From the NCBI RefSeq assembly GCF_012516315.1, contig NZ_CP051185.1, forward strand, positions 4,655,363 through 4,719,362: 64,000 nt of DNA, written 5' to 3'. Made by a program: the position numbers and the translations under genes. Under the pieces are notes generated by a model. That model had not been told where the DNA came from. It ran no database searches and saw only the letters and a program-made list of their open reading frames with translations. Shown one piece after another: positions 27,966 through 38,706 of this stretch (its first letter is position 1; each line of letters starts with the position of its first letter). This DNA is from Limnospira fusiformis SAG 85.79. GTDB lineage: Bacteria; Cyanobacteriota; Cyanobacteriia; Cyanobacteriales; Microcoleaceae.

Positions 27966-29366
27966 ATGTCTCAAAAGAACGAAACAGCCATTCTGATTGT
28001 AGCCTTGCTGCTTACCGGAGGATTATTAGCCGTGGGGTATTTTGCCTTTACCCAGTGGCAATCACAAACAGAGGCAGGTATGACAACATCTCCCACTTCC
28101 CCAACAGCTAGGAATGACTCCCGACCTAGGGCGATTAGTGGTGGGCAACAGTTATTGGTTGCCAGCACAACTTCCCCCGCTAAACAAGAGGGAATTGAGG
28201 CGATCGCTGCCGGAGATTATTCTAGGGCTGTTTCCCAGTTGGAAGCCTCCCTACAGCAAAATCGCAATGATCCAGAAGCCCTAATTTATCTCAATAATGC
28301 CCGCATTGGTGCTGGACAGTCCCATACAATAGCCGTTTCTGTTCCTATCACTACCGCAGAAAATGCAGCCCAGGAAATCCTGCGGGGAGTAGCCCAGGCT
28401 CAAAATGAAGTTAACCAAGCCGGGGGTATTAACGGCGTTCCCCTGCGGGTGCTGATTGCTGATGATGCTAATAACCCTAGTGTCGCTGAACAAGTGGCTC
28501 AGTCTCTAGTCGCAGATGACCAGGTTTTGGGAGTCGTGGGGCATTTTGCTAGTGATGTGACTTTGGCTGCATCCCCCATTTATGAAAGGGGTCAATTGGT
28601 GGCGATTTCTCCCACCAGTACCTCGATGCAGTTATCTAGGGCGGGGAATTTCATTTTTCGGACTGTTCCCAGCGATCGCTTTACCGCTAATACCCTGACT
28701 AAATATATGGTAGATACCCTGAATCTGAACCAGGCGGCTATTTTTTATAACCAGGATAGTAGTTATAGTCGTTCCCTCAAAGATGAGTTTACTACCGCTT
28801 TATATGGAGATGGCGGCGCAGTCGTCGCAGAGATTAATCTGGCTGAGGGGAATTTTAATAGCTTTGATGCCGTAGAATCAGCTACGCGACAGGGTGCAGA
28901 GGCGATCGTATTATTGGCTAATACCGAAACTGTTAGTCAGGCTTTACAGGTGGTGCGTGTTAATGCTAGAAACTTACCTGTGTTGGGGGGAGATAGTCTC
29001 TACAGACCTGAAGTTTTACAGGTCGGAGGCGATAGTGAAGGCATGGTGGTCGCTATTCCCTGGCATATTCTTAGCCACACTAATTCCGCGTTTCCAGACG
29101 CGGCGACTCAGTTATGGGGTGGTGATATTAACTGGCGGACTACTATGGCTTATGATGCCACTAAAGCCTTGATTGCTGGTATTTCTGGAGATTCTAGCCG
29201 CCAGGGAGTCCAAAGGACACTATCAGAACCCGGTTTTTCCCCTAAGGGGGGTGGCGGAAATATCCGTTTTTTACCTTCTGGCGATCGCAACCAAGCCGCA
29301 GAATTGGTTAAGGTTGAACCCGGAAGGCGATCGGGATTGGGTTATGATTTTGTGCCACTTCCTTGA
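27966..29366 (+). CDS. Membrane-anchored periplasmic-binding protein (branched-chain amino acid/LivJ type) with TPR-like segment
   Basis: 466 aa. One N-terminal hydrophobic helix (residues ~8-28) serves as anchor or signal. A tetratricopeptide-like stretch (about 75-115, EGIEAIAAGDYSRAV...DPEALIYLNNA) leads into a Peripla_BP_6 domain (VVGHFASDVTLAASPIY, ISPTSTSMQLS). No transporter genes are adjacent, so it may serve sensing rather than uptake, possibly with the upstream kinase. ATG 27966 lies 8 bp beyond the TnpB element; upstream in-frame codons belong to the element. Confidence 0.85.
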   Translation: MSQKNETAILIVALLLTGGLLAVGYFAFTQWQSQTEAGMTTSPTSPTARNDSRPRAISGGQQLLVASTTSPAKQEGIEAIAAGDYSRAVSQLEASLQQNRNDPEALIYLNNARIGAGQSHTIAVSVPITTAENAAQEILRGVAQAQNEVNQAGGINGVPLRVLIADDANNPSVAEQVAQSLVADDQVLGVVGHFASDVTLAASPIYERGQLVAISPTSTSMQLSRAGNFIFRTVPSDRFTANTLTKYMVDTLNLNQAAIFYNQDSSYSRSLKDEFTTALYGDGGAVVAEINLAEGNFNSFDAVESATRQGAEAIVLLANTETVSQALQVVRVNARNLPVLGGDSLYRPEVLQVGGDSEGMVVAIPWHILSHTNSAFPDAATQLWGGDINWRTTMAYDATKALIAGISGDSSRQGVQRTLSEPGFSPKGGGGNIRFLPSGDRNQAAELVKVEPGRRSGLGYDFVPLP

Positions 29367-29449
29367 TGTTAACCCCGTGCGTTTTTCGGTATAATTTACT
29401 GATAGCATAGTTTGGGCATAGTCATCAATAACAAACAAGGAGATGGGGG

Positions 29450-31378
29450 TTGTTTGGTCGCCAACTGATTTCTTTTCTATCATTATCTGGGTTCCGACCA
29501 AAATCTGATCTCGACAGAAAGGTTTGGCGATCGCATTTTCGGCTATTCATTGATAGGGCGATCGCTATCTTAATTCTCGCCAACCTCAGCTTAGTAGTTT
29601 TTGACTTTATCTACCTCAAAAACCGCCATTTATATATACGCATCGATGATTATCGCCAACAAATATCTAACACTCCCCAAAGGCAATATTTACAACTCGT
29701 AGATAATCTCCAGATCATCCTAGAACAGGAAGGCTTAAACTCTCCCCAAGTTGACCCTATCTTATCCGAAATTAGACAATCTAGCATCGAAATTCTCATA
29801 AAACAACCACCATTTCGGGTTCAAGACTCCCACGGAACTTTAGCAGTTATTAATAACCGACTCCGGGAACATCTCAACACCGATGACCTAGAAACAGCCA
29901 TCAATACCTTTTGGAGTCGAGCATATTTCACTGATAATGGTTGGGAAAATTCCCTGAGATTTTTTAATATCAATTTACGACATCTATTTACACTATATGA
30001 ACCCCAATTAAGCTATGATATAATTAAGGGAGTCGAAGCCTATCGACCCTCCCAAAGCTATCTGATGATTGTAGCAGACCTGAAAGCCATCTTAGAATAT
30101 GAGGGTTTAGAATCCCCTCAAGTTGAACCCTTATTACAGCAGCTTCAGCAACTCAGCACTGAGATGATAGACCGCAGTTATATCCCCCAAATTGACAACA
30201 CTTTAGGGTTAATCACTCATATCAAATATAGGATGGTCGAACATATCCACAGTGGCGATCCATCCACGACTAATCACTTAACACCCACCTTAAAATTTTT
30301 GTATTCAATGAGGGTATTAAGTATCCTCGCACCCGAAGTTATTTGGGTAGATCAGTCCTCAAGAGAAGCCTTGAGAACCTTCTGGAGTCTTGATAACTTC
30401 AGCCAAAAAGGATGGGAAACAGAACTAGATTTTTTTGACAGTCAAATAGCTAGTTTAATGCGTCAGATGTATTTCCGCCACCTGGGAATAAATGGCGAAT
30501 TTATCGACCGTTTTTGGCTAGTTGATTTCCCTTGGGTAATCGTTTTTTGGCTGATTTTTCTCGTGGAACTCTCCTTTATTCGTCGTCGCCATCCCCAACT
30601 AGGGTTATGGCCATGTATTAGGATGATCTGGTATGACCTATTTTTACTGATTGGGGTTATTCGCCTAATTCGGATAATTCCAGTTATCATTCACTTAGAA
30701 AGAGCCAAATTACCTAATATGGCTACACTGAGGGCTCAAATTAAACTCAAAGTTATTGCTAGTTTTGGGAATGAATTAATCCAGGTAGTAGTTAACCAAA
30801 GCATTAGCCAACTCAAAGCAACTGTCAGCAGCGGAAAACTGCGAAAAATGATTTTTAAATCTCAACAAAAATCGATGAGTATCACCAAGCCAGAGAGTCC
30901 GAGTCAAGTCAAAGTAATTAGCCAACAATTATTAAAAGTTACTGCTTGTCATGTTTTACCAGAAATTCAACAGGACTTAGAAGCCTATCTTCATTATCAG
31001 GTCAGTCAGTCTGTTAAACAATCAGGAATTTATCGCCGTTTACAGAAAATTCCGGTGATTCGGAAACTTCCTGAACAGGTGAGTGATAATCTGGTCAAAC
31101 GCATCGCCGCCATTATCTCCCAGCAGCCACTAAAATCCTATTATGCCTCACAAAATAAACAACCAGATCCCATCGCGCAAGAATTGCAACAGCGATTAGT
31201 TAACCGTTTTTTAGATGTGTTACGTTCCGAACTCAAAAATAATGAGACTATCCAAGAAGTAGAATATATTTTAATTGACTTTTTAGACCAAGCCAAAATC
31301 AATAACGTTGAATCCGCACCACCGGACCCCGACACTCCGGCGCTAAAACCGGCGAACTTCCCAGATGAATTTGACTAA
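29450..31378 (+). CDS. Large membrane protein of unknown function with an internal duplication
   Basis: 642 aa from TTG 29450, supported by AAGGAGAT at 29437-29444. Hydrophobic segments lie at about 28-50, 350-375 and 385-410. The region between the first two carries two copies of a ~100-residue unit; both contain a VxxLxxILExEGLxSPQV motif (about residues 83 and 208), and each is followed by an FW...GWE...F pattern. The C-terminal half is basic and soluble-looking. I recognise no family. It follows the binding-protein gene by 83 bp on the same strand. Confidence 0.75.
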   Translation: MFGRQLISFLSLSGFRPKSDLDRKVWRSHFRLFIDRAIAILILANLSLVVFDFIYLKNRHLYIRIDDYRQQISNTPQRQYLQLVDNLQIILEQEGLNSPQVDPILSEIRQSSIEILIKQPPFRVQDSHGTLAVINNRLREHLNTDDLETAINTFWSRAYFTDNGWENSLRFFNINLRHLFTLYEPQLSYDIIKGVEAYRPSQSYLMIVADLKAILEYEGLESPQVEPLLQQLQQLSTEMIDRSYIPQIDNTLGLITHIKYRMVEHIHSGDPSTTNHLTPTLKFLYSMRVLSILAPEVIWVDQSSREALRTFWSLDNFSQKGWETELDFFDSQIASLMRQMYFRHLGINGEFIDRFWLVDFPWVIVFWLIFLVELSFIRRRHPQLGLWPCIRMIWYDLFLLIGVIRLIRIIPVIIHLERAKLPNMATLRAQIKLKVIASFGNELIQVVVNQSISQLKATVSSGKLRKMIFKSQQKSMSITKPESPSQVKVISQQLLKVTACHVLPEIQQDLEAYLHYQVSQSVKQSGIYRRLQKIPVIRKLPEQVSDNLVKRIAAIISQQPLKSYYASQNKQPDPIAQELQQRLVNRFLDVLRSELKNNETIQEVEYILIDFLDQAKINNVESAPPDPDTPALKPANFPDEFD

Positions 31379-31400
31379 AATCAGATGTTTGCAATATTAC

Positions 31401-32525
31401 CTAAGATTCCCACAAACGTCGCCCTTTAGATCCTCCCAGTCGTTGGTGAGTGTCTCGCAACAGACGGGGAATATCTAAATTTTCAGGACAGCGGGGTAAA
31501 CAGTCGCCGCAGTCGGTACATCGATCGCCTCTACGTCCAGGAAACCAATGTCCGGCATTCTCAAACATACCATAGCGATACTTACCAAATTCCGTCATAT
31601 TGTAGGCGATCGCCAAATTTCGCAATCTCAGGACTTCCGGGATATTAATCAGTTCAGGACATGGTAAACATTCATAACACTGTTTACAGGTATCGGTTGC
31701 TAATGTTTCCTCTAAGGCGGTTTCCAGAGCCATGAGGGCGCTTTGTTCCGACTCCGTGAGGGATTCTACAGAATCCGCTACTTGCAGCGGTAAATCCAAT
31801 TCTTGCGGGTTAGCGGCTCCTAAACTGAGGGTAGTAATGCGGCGATCGCTCAATAGGAATCGATAATTCAAGTGCAGGGGTGAAAATGGATCGCATAGCT
31901 GAGTTAACTTAGCTGGGGGGGTGTAGAGTCTTCCCCCTTTATCGGCTGGGGAAATAATGAAAATCCCCATATCCTTTTGAGATGCTAGGGTGATGGCGGG
32001 AGCATGGCGCTGGAAAAAATAGTAATAATGGAGATTGACAAACTCAAAGCGATCGCTATTAATGGCTTCCAGAATCACCTCAACCGGAGCATGGGTCGAG
32101 AACCCCAGATGTCTGACCCGTCCATCTGCAATGGCTCTGTCAATACCCACAATACCAGCGATCGCCTCCGTGAGATGTTCGGGGGTATTAATACCATGAA
32201 TCGCCAAACCATCGAGATAGTCAAGATTCAGCCTAGTTAGGGAATCATCGATCGCCTTTTCTAAAGCATCAGGATCAGACATGGGTGGGATCTTGGTAGT
32301 AATATAAAGCTGCGATCGCTCCACAGGTAGACCACCCAGCCAACTCGCTCCCAGATACTCCTCACTTTTGCCATAACCTTTGGCAGTCTCTATATGGTTA
32401 ATTCCCATAGAAACTGCCCTTTCTATGGTTTGGTGGGCATTTTCCGGGGATGCTAAATAGCGCATCGTCCCCAGGGAAAATACTGATAGGGATAAATTGG
32501 TTTTACCAAAGCGTCGATAACGCAT
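31401..32525 (-). CDS. Aldo/keto reductase fused to a 2[4Fe-4S] ferredoxin-like domain
   Basis: 374 aa. The AKR barrel is evident from MRYRRFGKTNLSLSVFSLGT and HIETAKGYGKSEEYLG, where glutamate takes the place of the usual aspartate before the catalytic tyrosine. TTKI supplies the lysine and GLAIHGIN the histidine. Two cysteine clusters at the C-terminus (CKQCYECLPCPE and CTDCGDCLPRCP) indicate iron-sulfur centres. Such fusions occur widely in cyanobacteria and anaerobes; the substrate is unknown. The stop is 8 bp from the start region of the BFN gene, so the two form a probable operon. Confidence 0.88.
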   Translation of the reverse strand: MRYRRFGKTNLSLSVFSLGTMRYLASPENAHQTIERAVSMGINHIETAKGYGKSEEYLGASWLGGLPVERSQLYITTKIPPMSDPDALEKAIDDSLTRLNLDYLDGLAIHGINTPEHLTEAIAGIVGIDRAIADGRVRHLGFSTHAPVEVILEAINSDRFEFVNLHYYYFFQRHAPAITLASQKDMGIFIISPADKGGRLYTPPAKLTQLCDPFSPLHLNYRFLLSDRRITTLSLGAANPQELDLPLQVADSVESLTESEQSALMALETALEETLATDTCKQCYECLPCPELINIPEVLRLRNLAIAYNMTEFGKYRYGMFENAGHWFPGRRGDRCTDCGDCLPRCPENLDIPRLLRDTHQRLGGSKGRRLWES

Positions 32526-32533
32526 GATTTTAG

Positions 32534-33040
32534 TTATTGAGCTTCGTCTTTGCGAAAATCGGCTCGTCTAATCAACTCTTCTGGACTCAGGTTAGCGACA
32601 AAATCGCGAAAGGCGCGTCTTTCGGCTTCGTCAGCATCACGATCAACAGGGATAGAAGCATCAGCGATGACTTCTTCCATGACCCAGATGGGGCTATCGG
32701 TACGCAGTGCAATGGAAATAGCATCAGAAGGACGCGCATCAATTTCTTTACGATTCTCCCCTTGACGTACAATCAAGACAGCATAAAATGTATTGTCTTG
32801 GAGGGAGTGAATCACAATCCGCTCTAAAACCATATCCCAGGTTTCCATGAGATTGACAAATAAATCATGGGTTAGGGGTCGGGGGGGTTGATGGTTTTCC
32901 AAAGCGCCGATTATCGATTTAGCCTGATCCTGACCGATAAAAATAGGTAAGGCTCGTCGCTCAGACGCATCTCTGAGTAAAACAATAGGGCTGCGTGTGG
33001 TAGCGTCTAGTGCAATTCCGGCGACTTTCATTTCAATCAT
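32534..33040 (-). CDS. Bifunctional nuclease family protein (BFN/DUF151)
   Basis: 168 aa with the DUF151 core: MIEMKVAGIALDATTRSPIV, ALPIFIGQDQAKSI and the region around RPSDAISIALRTDSPI. Plant members were reported to have RNase and DNase activity; the role in cyanobacteria is not settled. A C-terminal basic/acidic tail of about 30 residues follows the core. It is the first gene of a short unit with the aldo/keto reductase. Confidence 0.88.
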   Translation of the reverse strand: MIEMKVAGIALDATTRSPIVLLRDASERRALPIFIGQDQAKSIIGALENHQPPRPLTHDLFVNLMETWDMVLERIVIHSLQDNTFYAVLIVRQGENRKEIDARPSDAISIALRTDSPIWVMEEVIADASIPVDRDADEAERRAFRDFVANLSPEELIRRADFRKDEAQ

Positions 33041-33351
33041 CGGTTCAGCCTCGATAAAATACGATAGACAAACAACAAGTGGTTAGACCCGCCAGTAAGA
33101 ATCCAGCAATTCCAGTATGCCTTGATTTTTACCCGAATTGACGACAATTGCTCCGAAATTGTGGACAGCCCGGATGTGAATATGGTCAAACAATGCCGCA
33201 TAATTAACTGGTGTTAGCCTAAAAATCTAGGTGTAATGGGGATTCTAGCTTACCGGGAAGGTAATCGCTAGGGGTTTTGGTGGTCATGGGAATTACCACC
33301 TCGGTGATTGGTTTTGTTTGTTTAACGTTCACTTGATACGGGAAAAAAGTT
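33041..33351. other. Intergenic region between divergent BFN and riboflavin synthase genes
   Basis: No gene is seen. A GGTGGT/ACCACC hairpin (33279-33284 with 33295-33300) lies upstream of the riboflavin synthase gene. The conserved blocks of an FMN riboswitch are absent, so I do not call one. Confidence 0.45.
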
Positions 33352-34060
33352 ATGTTTACCGGATTAATTCAGGCCTTGGGGACGATTGAGAGTTTGGGGC
33401 GATCGCGTTTTCAGATCGATTGTCAGGTGGGTGCAATTGATCTGATTTTGGGGGATTTGGCGATCGGTGATAGTGTCGCGGTTAATGGGGTTTGTCTAAC
33501 AGTGGTGGAAATTATGCCCCGTGGCTTGGTGGCGGAGGCTTCCCCGGAAACTTTGGGTCGGACTACTTTGGGTAGTAATTTAAATGGTTATGTGAATTTG
33601 GAGGCTTCCCTGCGTGCGGGAAGTAAGTTGGGAGGACATTTTGTTACGGGTCATGTTGATGCGATCGCCACTCTCGAGGCAGGCGGTGTCTGTGGGGAAT
33701 TCCTGGGAAATGCGTTTTGTTCCCCCCAGTGATGCTGGTCTGTGGAATCAACAGATTGCTCCCTATTTGGTTGCTAAGGGTAGTATTGCTGTTAATGGGG
33801 TGAGTCTGACTATTTCCGAATGCGATCGTCATAGTCGTTGGTTTGCAGTCGCTGTTATCCCTCACACCTACCAAAATACTAATCTTTGCACCTTGGAAAC
33901 TGGTAGTTTAGTCAACTTGGAAGCCGATATTTTGGGTAAATATGTCGCCAAACTTCTCAGTATAAATTCCACCGATTCCCTGAATATTTATCATCAGCAA
34001 TCTCTCACAGCCACCCCAGAAATTACCCCAGAATTTCTCAGCGAACATGGTTTTAATTAG
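33352..34060 (+). pseudogene. ribE: Riboflavin synthase alpha chain, interrupted by a frameshift
   Basis: The first frame (33352-33732) encodes the N-terminal lumazine-binding barrel (MFTGLIQALGTIESLG, NGVCLTVVE, GGHFVTGHVDA). The coding then moves to the +1 frame near 33675-33690, where LE is followed by QAVSVGNSWEMRFV. It continues to 34060 with the second barrel (NGVSLTISECD, HTYQNTNL). Joined, the product would be about 235 residues, a little longer than usual. The enzyme dismutates lumazine to riboflavin and is normally essential. One extra base in GAGGCAGGCGG, real or a sequencing error, explains the break. All other signature residues look intact. Confidence 0.85.
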
Positions 34061-34081
34061 TCCATCAATTAATTATTAGTC

Positions 34082-34115
34082 AAAAAAAAGCCCCCCACCA
34101 ATGGTGGAGGACTTG
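34082..34115 (-). terminator. Terminator of the psaAB operon
   Basis: On the minus strand, a CCTCCACCATTGGTGGGGGG stem-loop is followed by GC and eight T. It starts about 30 bp after the psaB stop. The riboflavin synthase gene converges from the other side. Confidence 0.85.
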
Positions 34116-34144
34116 CAACTAATTACCTAACATTAGGGTTCAGT

Positions 34145-36370
34145 TTAACCGAACTTACCAGCAGTTGAGGCAATTAGGAAGGCTGCATAGGTGAGGATAT
34201 AGCCAACCGTGAAGTGAGCTAAACCAACAACGCGAGCTTGAATGATGGACAGAGCCACTGGCTTATCTTTCCAGCGAACCAGGTTCGCCAAAGGAGTGCG
34301 CTCATGAGCCCAAACAATGGTCTCGATGAGTTCTTGCCAGTAACCACGCCAGGAAATCAGGAACATGAAACCAGTTGCCCAAACCAAGTGTCCGAACAGG
34401 AACATCCAGGCCCAAACAGAGAGGTTGTTAGTTCCGAAGGGGTTGTAACCATTGATTAACTGGGAAGAGTTCAACCACAGATAATCGCGGAACCATCCCA
34501 TCAAGTAGGTAGAAGATTCGTTGAACTGAGCAACGTTACCTTGCCAGATACCCAGGTGCTTCCAGTGCCAGTAGAAGGTTAACCAGCCCAGGGTGTTGAG
34601 CATCCAGAACATAGCTAGGTAGAAGGAATCCCAAGCGGAGATGTCGCAAGTACCGCCACGGCCGGGGCCATCACAAGGGAAGGCATAGCCGAAGTCTTTT
34701 TTGTCGGGCATCAGCTTGGAACCACGAGCATCCAACGCACCTTTGACCAGAATCAGGGTGGTGGTGTGCAGACCGAGAGCGATCGCATGGTGAACCAAGA
34801 AATCGCCAGGGCCGATGGTTAGGAACAGAGAGTTAGTGCCGGAGTTGATGGCATCCAGCCAGCCAGGCAACCAAACGTTACCGTAGTTAGGCCAAGCAGT
34901 GGTGGCAATGCTTTCAGGATTGGAAAGCAGCACATCCATTGCATAAACCGCTTTACCATGAGCAGCCTGAATGAACTGAGCGAACACAGGCTCAATCAGG
35001 ATTTGCTTTTCAGGAGTACCGAAGGCGACCACAACATCGTTATGGACATAAATGCCTAAGGTGTGGAATCCGAGGAACAGAGACACCCAGCTCAGGTGAG
35101 AGATGATTGCCTCTTTGTGATCCAAAACGCGAGCTAAAACGTTACCTTTGTTTTGCTCAGGATCATAGTCACGAACCAGGAAGATAGCGCCGTGAGCAAA
35201 AGCACCGACCATTAAGAAGCCAGCAATGTACTGATGGTGCGTGTAAAGAGCAGCCATCGTGGTGTAGTCCTTAGCAATGAAAGCATAAGGAGGAATGGAG
35301 TACATATGCTGGGCAACCAGGGAGGTGATTACACCCAGACAAGCCAAGTGCCATCCTAACTGGAAGTGGAGAGAGTTGTTATAGGTCTCATAAATGCCTT
35401 GGTGAGGCATATTAAAAGGACCTTCGAGACGACGACCAAAGAAGTCTTTGGCATCGCACATTTCTTTGATGCTGTGACCGATTCCGAAGTTAGTCCGGTA
35501 CATATGACCCGCAATGATGAAAATCACTGCGATCGCCAGATGGTGGTGAGCCATATCGGTCAGCCACAGGGACTCGGTTTGGGGATGAAATCCACCTAAG
35601 AAAGTCAGAATTGCAGTCCCTGCACCTTCAGAAGTACCGAACACATGACGAACGGTGTCAGGATTCTGAGCGTAAACTCCCCAGTTACCAGTAAAGAAGG
35701 GAGCCAAACCCGCCGGGTGAGGCAGAGTGCTCAAGAAGTTATCCCAACCCACGTGCTGTCCGCGAGATTCGGGGATAGCGACGTGAACCAAGTGACCAGT
35801 CCAAGCCAAGGAACTAACACCGAACAGACCTGCCAAGTGGTGGTTCAAACGAGATTCAGCGTTTTTGAACCAGGACAGACTGGGGCGGTACTTGGGTTGC
35901 AGGTGCAACCAACCAGCAAACAGGAACACTGCAGCCAGTAAAAGCAGGAAGATAGAACCTTGGTAGAGGTCTCCATTGGTCCGCATCCCGATGGTGTACC
36001 ACCAGTGGTAAACACCAGAGTATGCGATATCAACCGGGTTAGAAGCGCCAGCTTGGGTAAATGCGTCAACAGCGGGTTGCCCAAATTGGGGGTCCCAAAT
36101 GGCGTGAGCGATGGGACGTACATTTAAGGGATCTTTGATCCACTGTTCAAAATTGCCTTGCCAAGCGACGTGGAACAGGCTGCCAGAAGTCCAGAGAAAA
36201 ATGATGGCGATGTGTCCAAAGTGAGAGGCAAAAATCTTTTGGTAAAGATTCTCCTCGGTCATTCCATCATGAGTCTCAAAATCATGGGCTGTGGCAATCC
36301 CGTACCAAATCCGACGAGTGGTCGGATCTTGAGCCAAATCCTGGCTAAATTTTGGGAATTTCGTTGCCAT
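34145..36370 (-). CDS. psaB: Photosystem I P700 chlorophyll a apoprotein A2
   Basis: 741 aa, the expected length. There are eleven hydrophobic helices and the FX-ligand loop [12 protein letters not shown] (about residue 559), whose cysteines, with those of PsaA, hold the [4Fe-4S] cluster FX. It forms the reaction-centre heterodimer with PsaA in the thylakoid membrane. AGGA sits just before ATG 36370. It is the second gene of psaA-psaB, 80 bp after psaA, and ends at a strong terminator. Confidence 0.99.
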   Translation of the reverse strand: MATKFPKFSQDLAQDPTTRRIWYGIATAHDFETHDGMTEENLYQKIFASHFGHIAIIFLWTSGSLFHVAWQGNFEQWIKDPLNVRPIAHAIWDPQFGQPAVDAFTQAGASNPVDIAYSGVYHWWYTIGMRTNGDLYQGSIFLLLLAAVFLFAGWLHLQPKYRPSLSWFKNAESRLNHHLAGLFGVSSLAWTGHLVHVAIPESRGQHVGWDNFLSTLPHPAGLAPFFTGNWGVYAQNPDTVRHVFGTSEGAGTAILTFLGGFHPQTESLWLTDMAHHHLAIAVIFIIAGHMYRTNFGIGHSIKEMCDAKDFFGRRLEGPFNMPHQGIYETYNNSLHFQLGWHLACLGVITSLVAQHMYSIPPYAFIAKDYTTMAALYTHHQYIAGFLMVGAFAHGAIFLVRDYDPEQNKGNVLARVLDHKEAIISHLSWVSLFLGFHTLGIYVHNDVVVAFGTPEKQILIEPVFAQFIQAAHGKAVYAMDVLLSNPESIATTAWPNYGNVWLPGWLDAINSGTNSLFLTIGPGDFLVHHAIALGLHTTTLILVKGALDARGSKLMPDKKDFGYAFPCDGPGRGGTCDISAWDSFYLAMFWMLNTLGWLTFYWHWKHLGIWQGNVAQFNESSTYLMGWFRDYLWLNSSQLINGYNPFGTNNLSVWAWMFLFGHLVWATGFMFLISWRGYWQELIETIVWAHERTPLANLVRWKDKPVALSIIQARVVGLAHFTVGYILTYAAFLIASTAGKFG

Positions 36371-36450
36371 AAGTCCTAACTAAATGGTGTTCTCATTAAG
36401 TCCGCCCTGGGAAATCGAGGTAGTTACCCCGATTCCCGAGCGAAGAACCC

Positions 36451-38706
36451 TCATCCTACGGAGATGATGCGGGCGAGGAAGAATGCCCAGGTGGTGACAA
36501 TTCCCCCCAGAAGGTAGTGAGCTACTCCCACCGCACGACCCTGAATGATGCTCAGAGCGCGAGGTTGGATGGCTGGAGCCACTTTGAGCTTGTTGTGTGC
36601 CCAAACAATAGACTCGATTAGTTCTTGCCAGTAGCCACGGCCACTGAACAGGAACATCAGGCTGAAAGCCCAGACAAAGTGAGCCGCCAAGAACATCAAG
36701 CCGTAGGCTGAAAGGGCTGACCCATAGGAGTTGATTACCTGAGAGGCTTGCGCCCACAAGAAATCACGCAACCATCCATTAATGGTAATAGCACTTTGGG
36801 CAAAATTGCCATTGGTAATGTGACTAATCGTGCCGTCAGAGGCGACGGTTCCCCAAACGTCAGACTGCATCTTCCAACTGAAGTGGAAAATCACAATTGA
36901 CAGGGAGTTATACATCCAGAACAAGCCAAGGAATACATGGTCCCAACCAGATACTTGGCAGGTGCCGCCACGACCAGGGCCGTCGCAGGGGAAGCGGAAT
37001 CCCAACTCGCTTTTATCGGGAATTAGGCGAGAACTGCGGGAGTACAGAACACCTTTGAGCAGAATTAAAACGGTCACGTGAATGGTGAACGCATGGATGT
37101 GGTGAACCATGAAGTCCGCCGTACCCAATGCGATCGGCATCATTGCGACCTTGCCACCCACAGCAATTACATCACCGCCAAAGGCAGGACTAACGCTGGC
37201 GAGTGCATTGGGGGCTGTATTGCCCGGTGCTAGGGTGTGCAGGTTTTGCACCCACTGAGCAAAGATAGGTTGCAGTTGAATTCCTGTGTCAGAGAACATA
37301 TCTTGGGGACGACCAAAGGCACGCATGGTGTCGTTATGGACGTACAGCCCAAAGCTATGGAAGCCCAGGAAGATACAAACCCAGTTTAGATGAGAGATGA
37401 TGGCATCCCGATGACGGATTACCCGGTCTAGCAAGTTGTTAACATTCTTAGCCGGATCGTAATCCCGCACCATAAAGATGGCAGCGTGAGCACCAGCACC
37501 CACAATACAGAATGCTCCAATCCACATATGGTGAGTGAACAGAGACAGTTGAGTGGGGTAGTCTGTTGCGATATAGGGATAGGGAGGCATGGCATACATG
37601 TGGTGAGCCACAATGATGCTCAAGGAACCCAACATCGCTAAGTTAATAGCTAGTTGAGCGTGCCAAGAAGTTGTCAGAATTTCATAGAGCCCTTTGTGAC
37701 CTTCTCCAGTGAAGGGGCCTTTGTGAGCTTCTAATAATTCCTTCATGCTATGGCCAATACCCCAGTTCGTCCGGTACATATGACCGGCAATGATGAATAG
37801 AACTGCTAGAGCTAGGTGGTGGTGAGCTGTATCGGACAGCCACAAACCGCCAGTCTGAGGATTTAAACCACCCTTAAAGGTTAGGAAGTCTGCGTAAACT
37901 CCCCAATTTAAAGTGAAGAATGGGGTTAGTCCTTGCTTAAAGCTGGGATACAGTTCCGCCATCAAGCTGGAGTTCAGAATGAACTCATGGGGCAAGGGGA
38001 TGTCTTTAGGAGCCACCCCGGCATCTAGCAGCTTGTTAATTGGCAAAGACACATGAATTTGGTGTCCAGCCCAACCCAAGCAGCCTAAGCCCAATAGTCC
38101 AGCTAGGTGATGGTTCATCATCGACTCCACATTCTGGAACCATTCCAGTTTGGGAGCACGTTTATGGTAGTGGAACCAACCAGCGAACAGCATTAGACCC
38201 GCCATCACCAATGCACCGATCGCTGTGCAGTAGAGTTGGAACTCGTTGGTGATACCGGAAGCTCGCCATAATTGGAACAATCCAGAAGTGATCTGGATGC
38301 CCTGGAAGCCACCACCTACATCGGCATTCAAAATTTCTTGGCCAAAGATGGGCCATACAACTTGTGCGCTCGGTTTAATCCCTGTTGGGTTTGTTAACCA
38401 AGCCTCGTAGTTGGAAAACTTCGCGCCGTGGAAATATGCACCACTCAGCCAAATGAAGATTACTGCCAGATGGCCGAAGTGAGCGCTAAAGATTTTGCGC
38501 GAAATATCTTCTAAATCGCTGGTATGACTATCGAAGTCGTGAGCGTCGGCGTGCAGGTTCCAAATCCAGGTTGTCGTACTTGGACCTTTGGCAAGATCGC
38601 GGCGAAAATGACCGGGTTTTCCCCACCTTTCAAAAGAGGTAGGAGTTGGGTCTTTGTCTACCGTGACCTTGGCTTTTACCTCCCGCTCTGGAGGACTGAT
38701 GGTCAT
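36451..38706 (-). CDS. psaA: Photosystem I P700 chlorophyll a apoprotein A1
   Basis: 751 aa, standard length. It has the same FX-binding loop [12 protein letters not shown] (about residue 576) and the eleven-helix core. It binds P700, the primary acceptors and many antenna chlorophylls. ATG 38706 is preceded by GGAGAGGAGAG. The promoter at 38869-38897 gives a leader of roughly 155 nt, typical for light-regulated psaAB mRNA. Confidence 0.99.
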   Translation of the reverse strand: MTISPPEREVKAKVTVDKDPTPTSFERWGKPGHFRRDLAKGPSTTTWIWNLHADAHDFDSHTSDLEDISRKIFSAHFGHLAVIFIWLSGAYFHGAKFSNYEAWLTNPTGIKPSAQVVWPIFGQEILNADVGGGFQGIQITSGLFQLWRASGITNEFQLYCTAIGALVMAGLMLFAGWFHYHKRAPKLEWFQNVESMMNHHLAGLLGLGCLGWAGHQIHVSLPINKLLDAGVAPKDIPLPHEFILNSSLMAELYPSFKQGLTPFFTLNWGVYADFLTFKGGLNPQTGGLWLSDTAHHHLALAVLFIIAGHMYRTNWGIGHSMKELLEAHKGPFTGEGHKGLYEILTTSWHAQLAINLAMLGSLSIIVAHHMYAMPPYPYIATDYPTQLSLFTHHMWIGAFCIVGAGAHAAIFMVRDYDPAKNVNNLLDRVIRHRDAIISHLNWVCIFLGFHSFGLYVHNDTMRAFGRPQDMFSDTGIQLQPIFAQWVQNLHTLAPGNTAPNALASVSPAFGGDVIAVGGKVAMMPIALGTADFMVHHIHAFTIHVTVLILLKGVLYSRSSRLIPDKSELGFRFPCDGPGRGGTCQVSGWDHVFLGLFWMYNSLSIVIFHFSWKMQSDVWGTVASDGTISHITNGNFAQSAITINGWLRDFLWAQASQVINSYGSALSAYGLMFLAAHFVWAFSLMFLFSGRGYWQELIESIVWAHNKLKVAPAIQPRALSIIQGRAVGVAHYLLGGIVTTWAFFLARIISVG

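Noticed and set aside
33041..33351. FMN riboswitch upstream of riboflavin synthase
   Set aside because: The conserved RFN blocks are not present; only a simple hairpin is seen.
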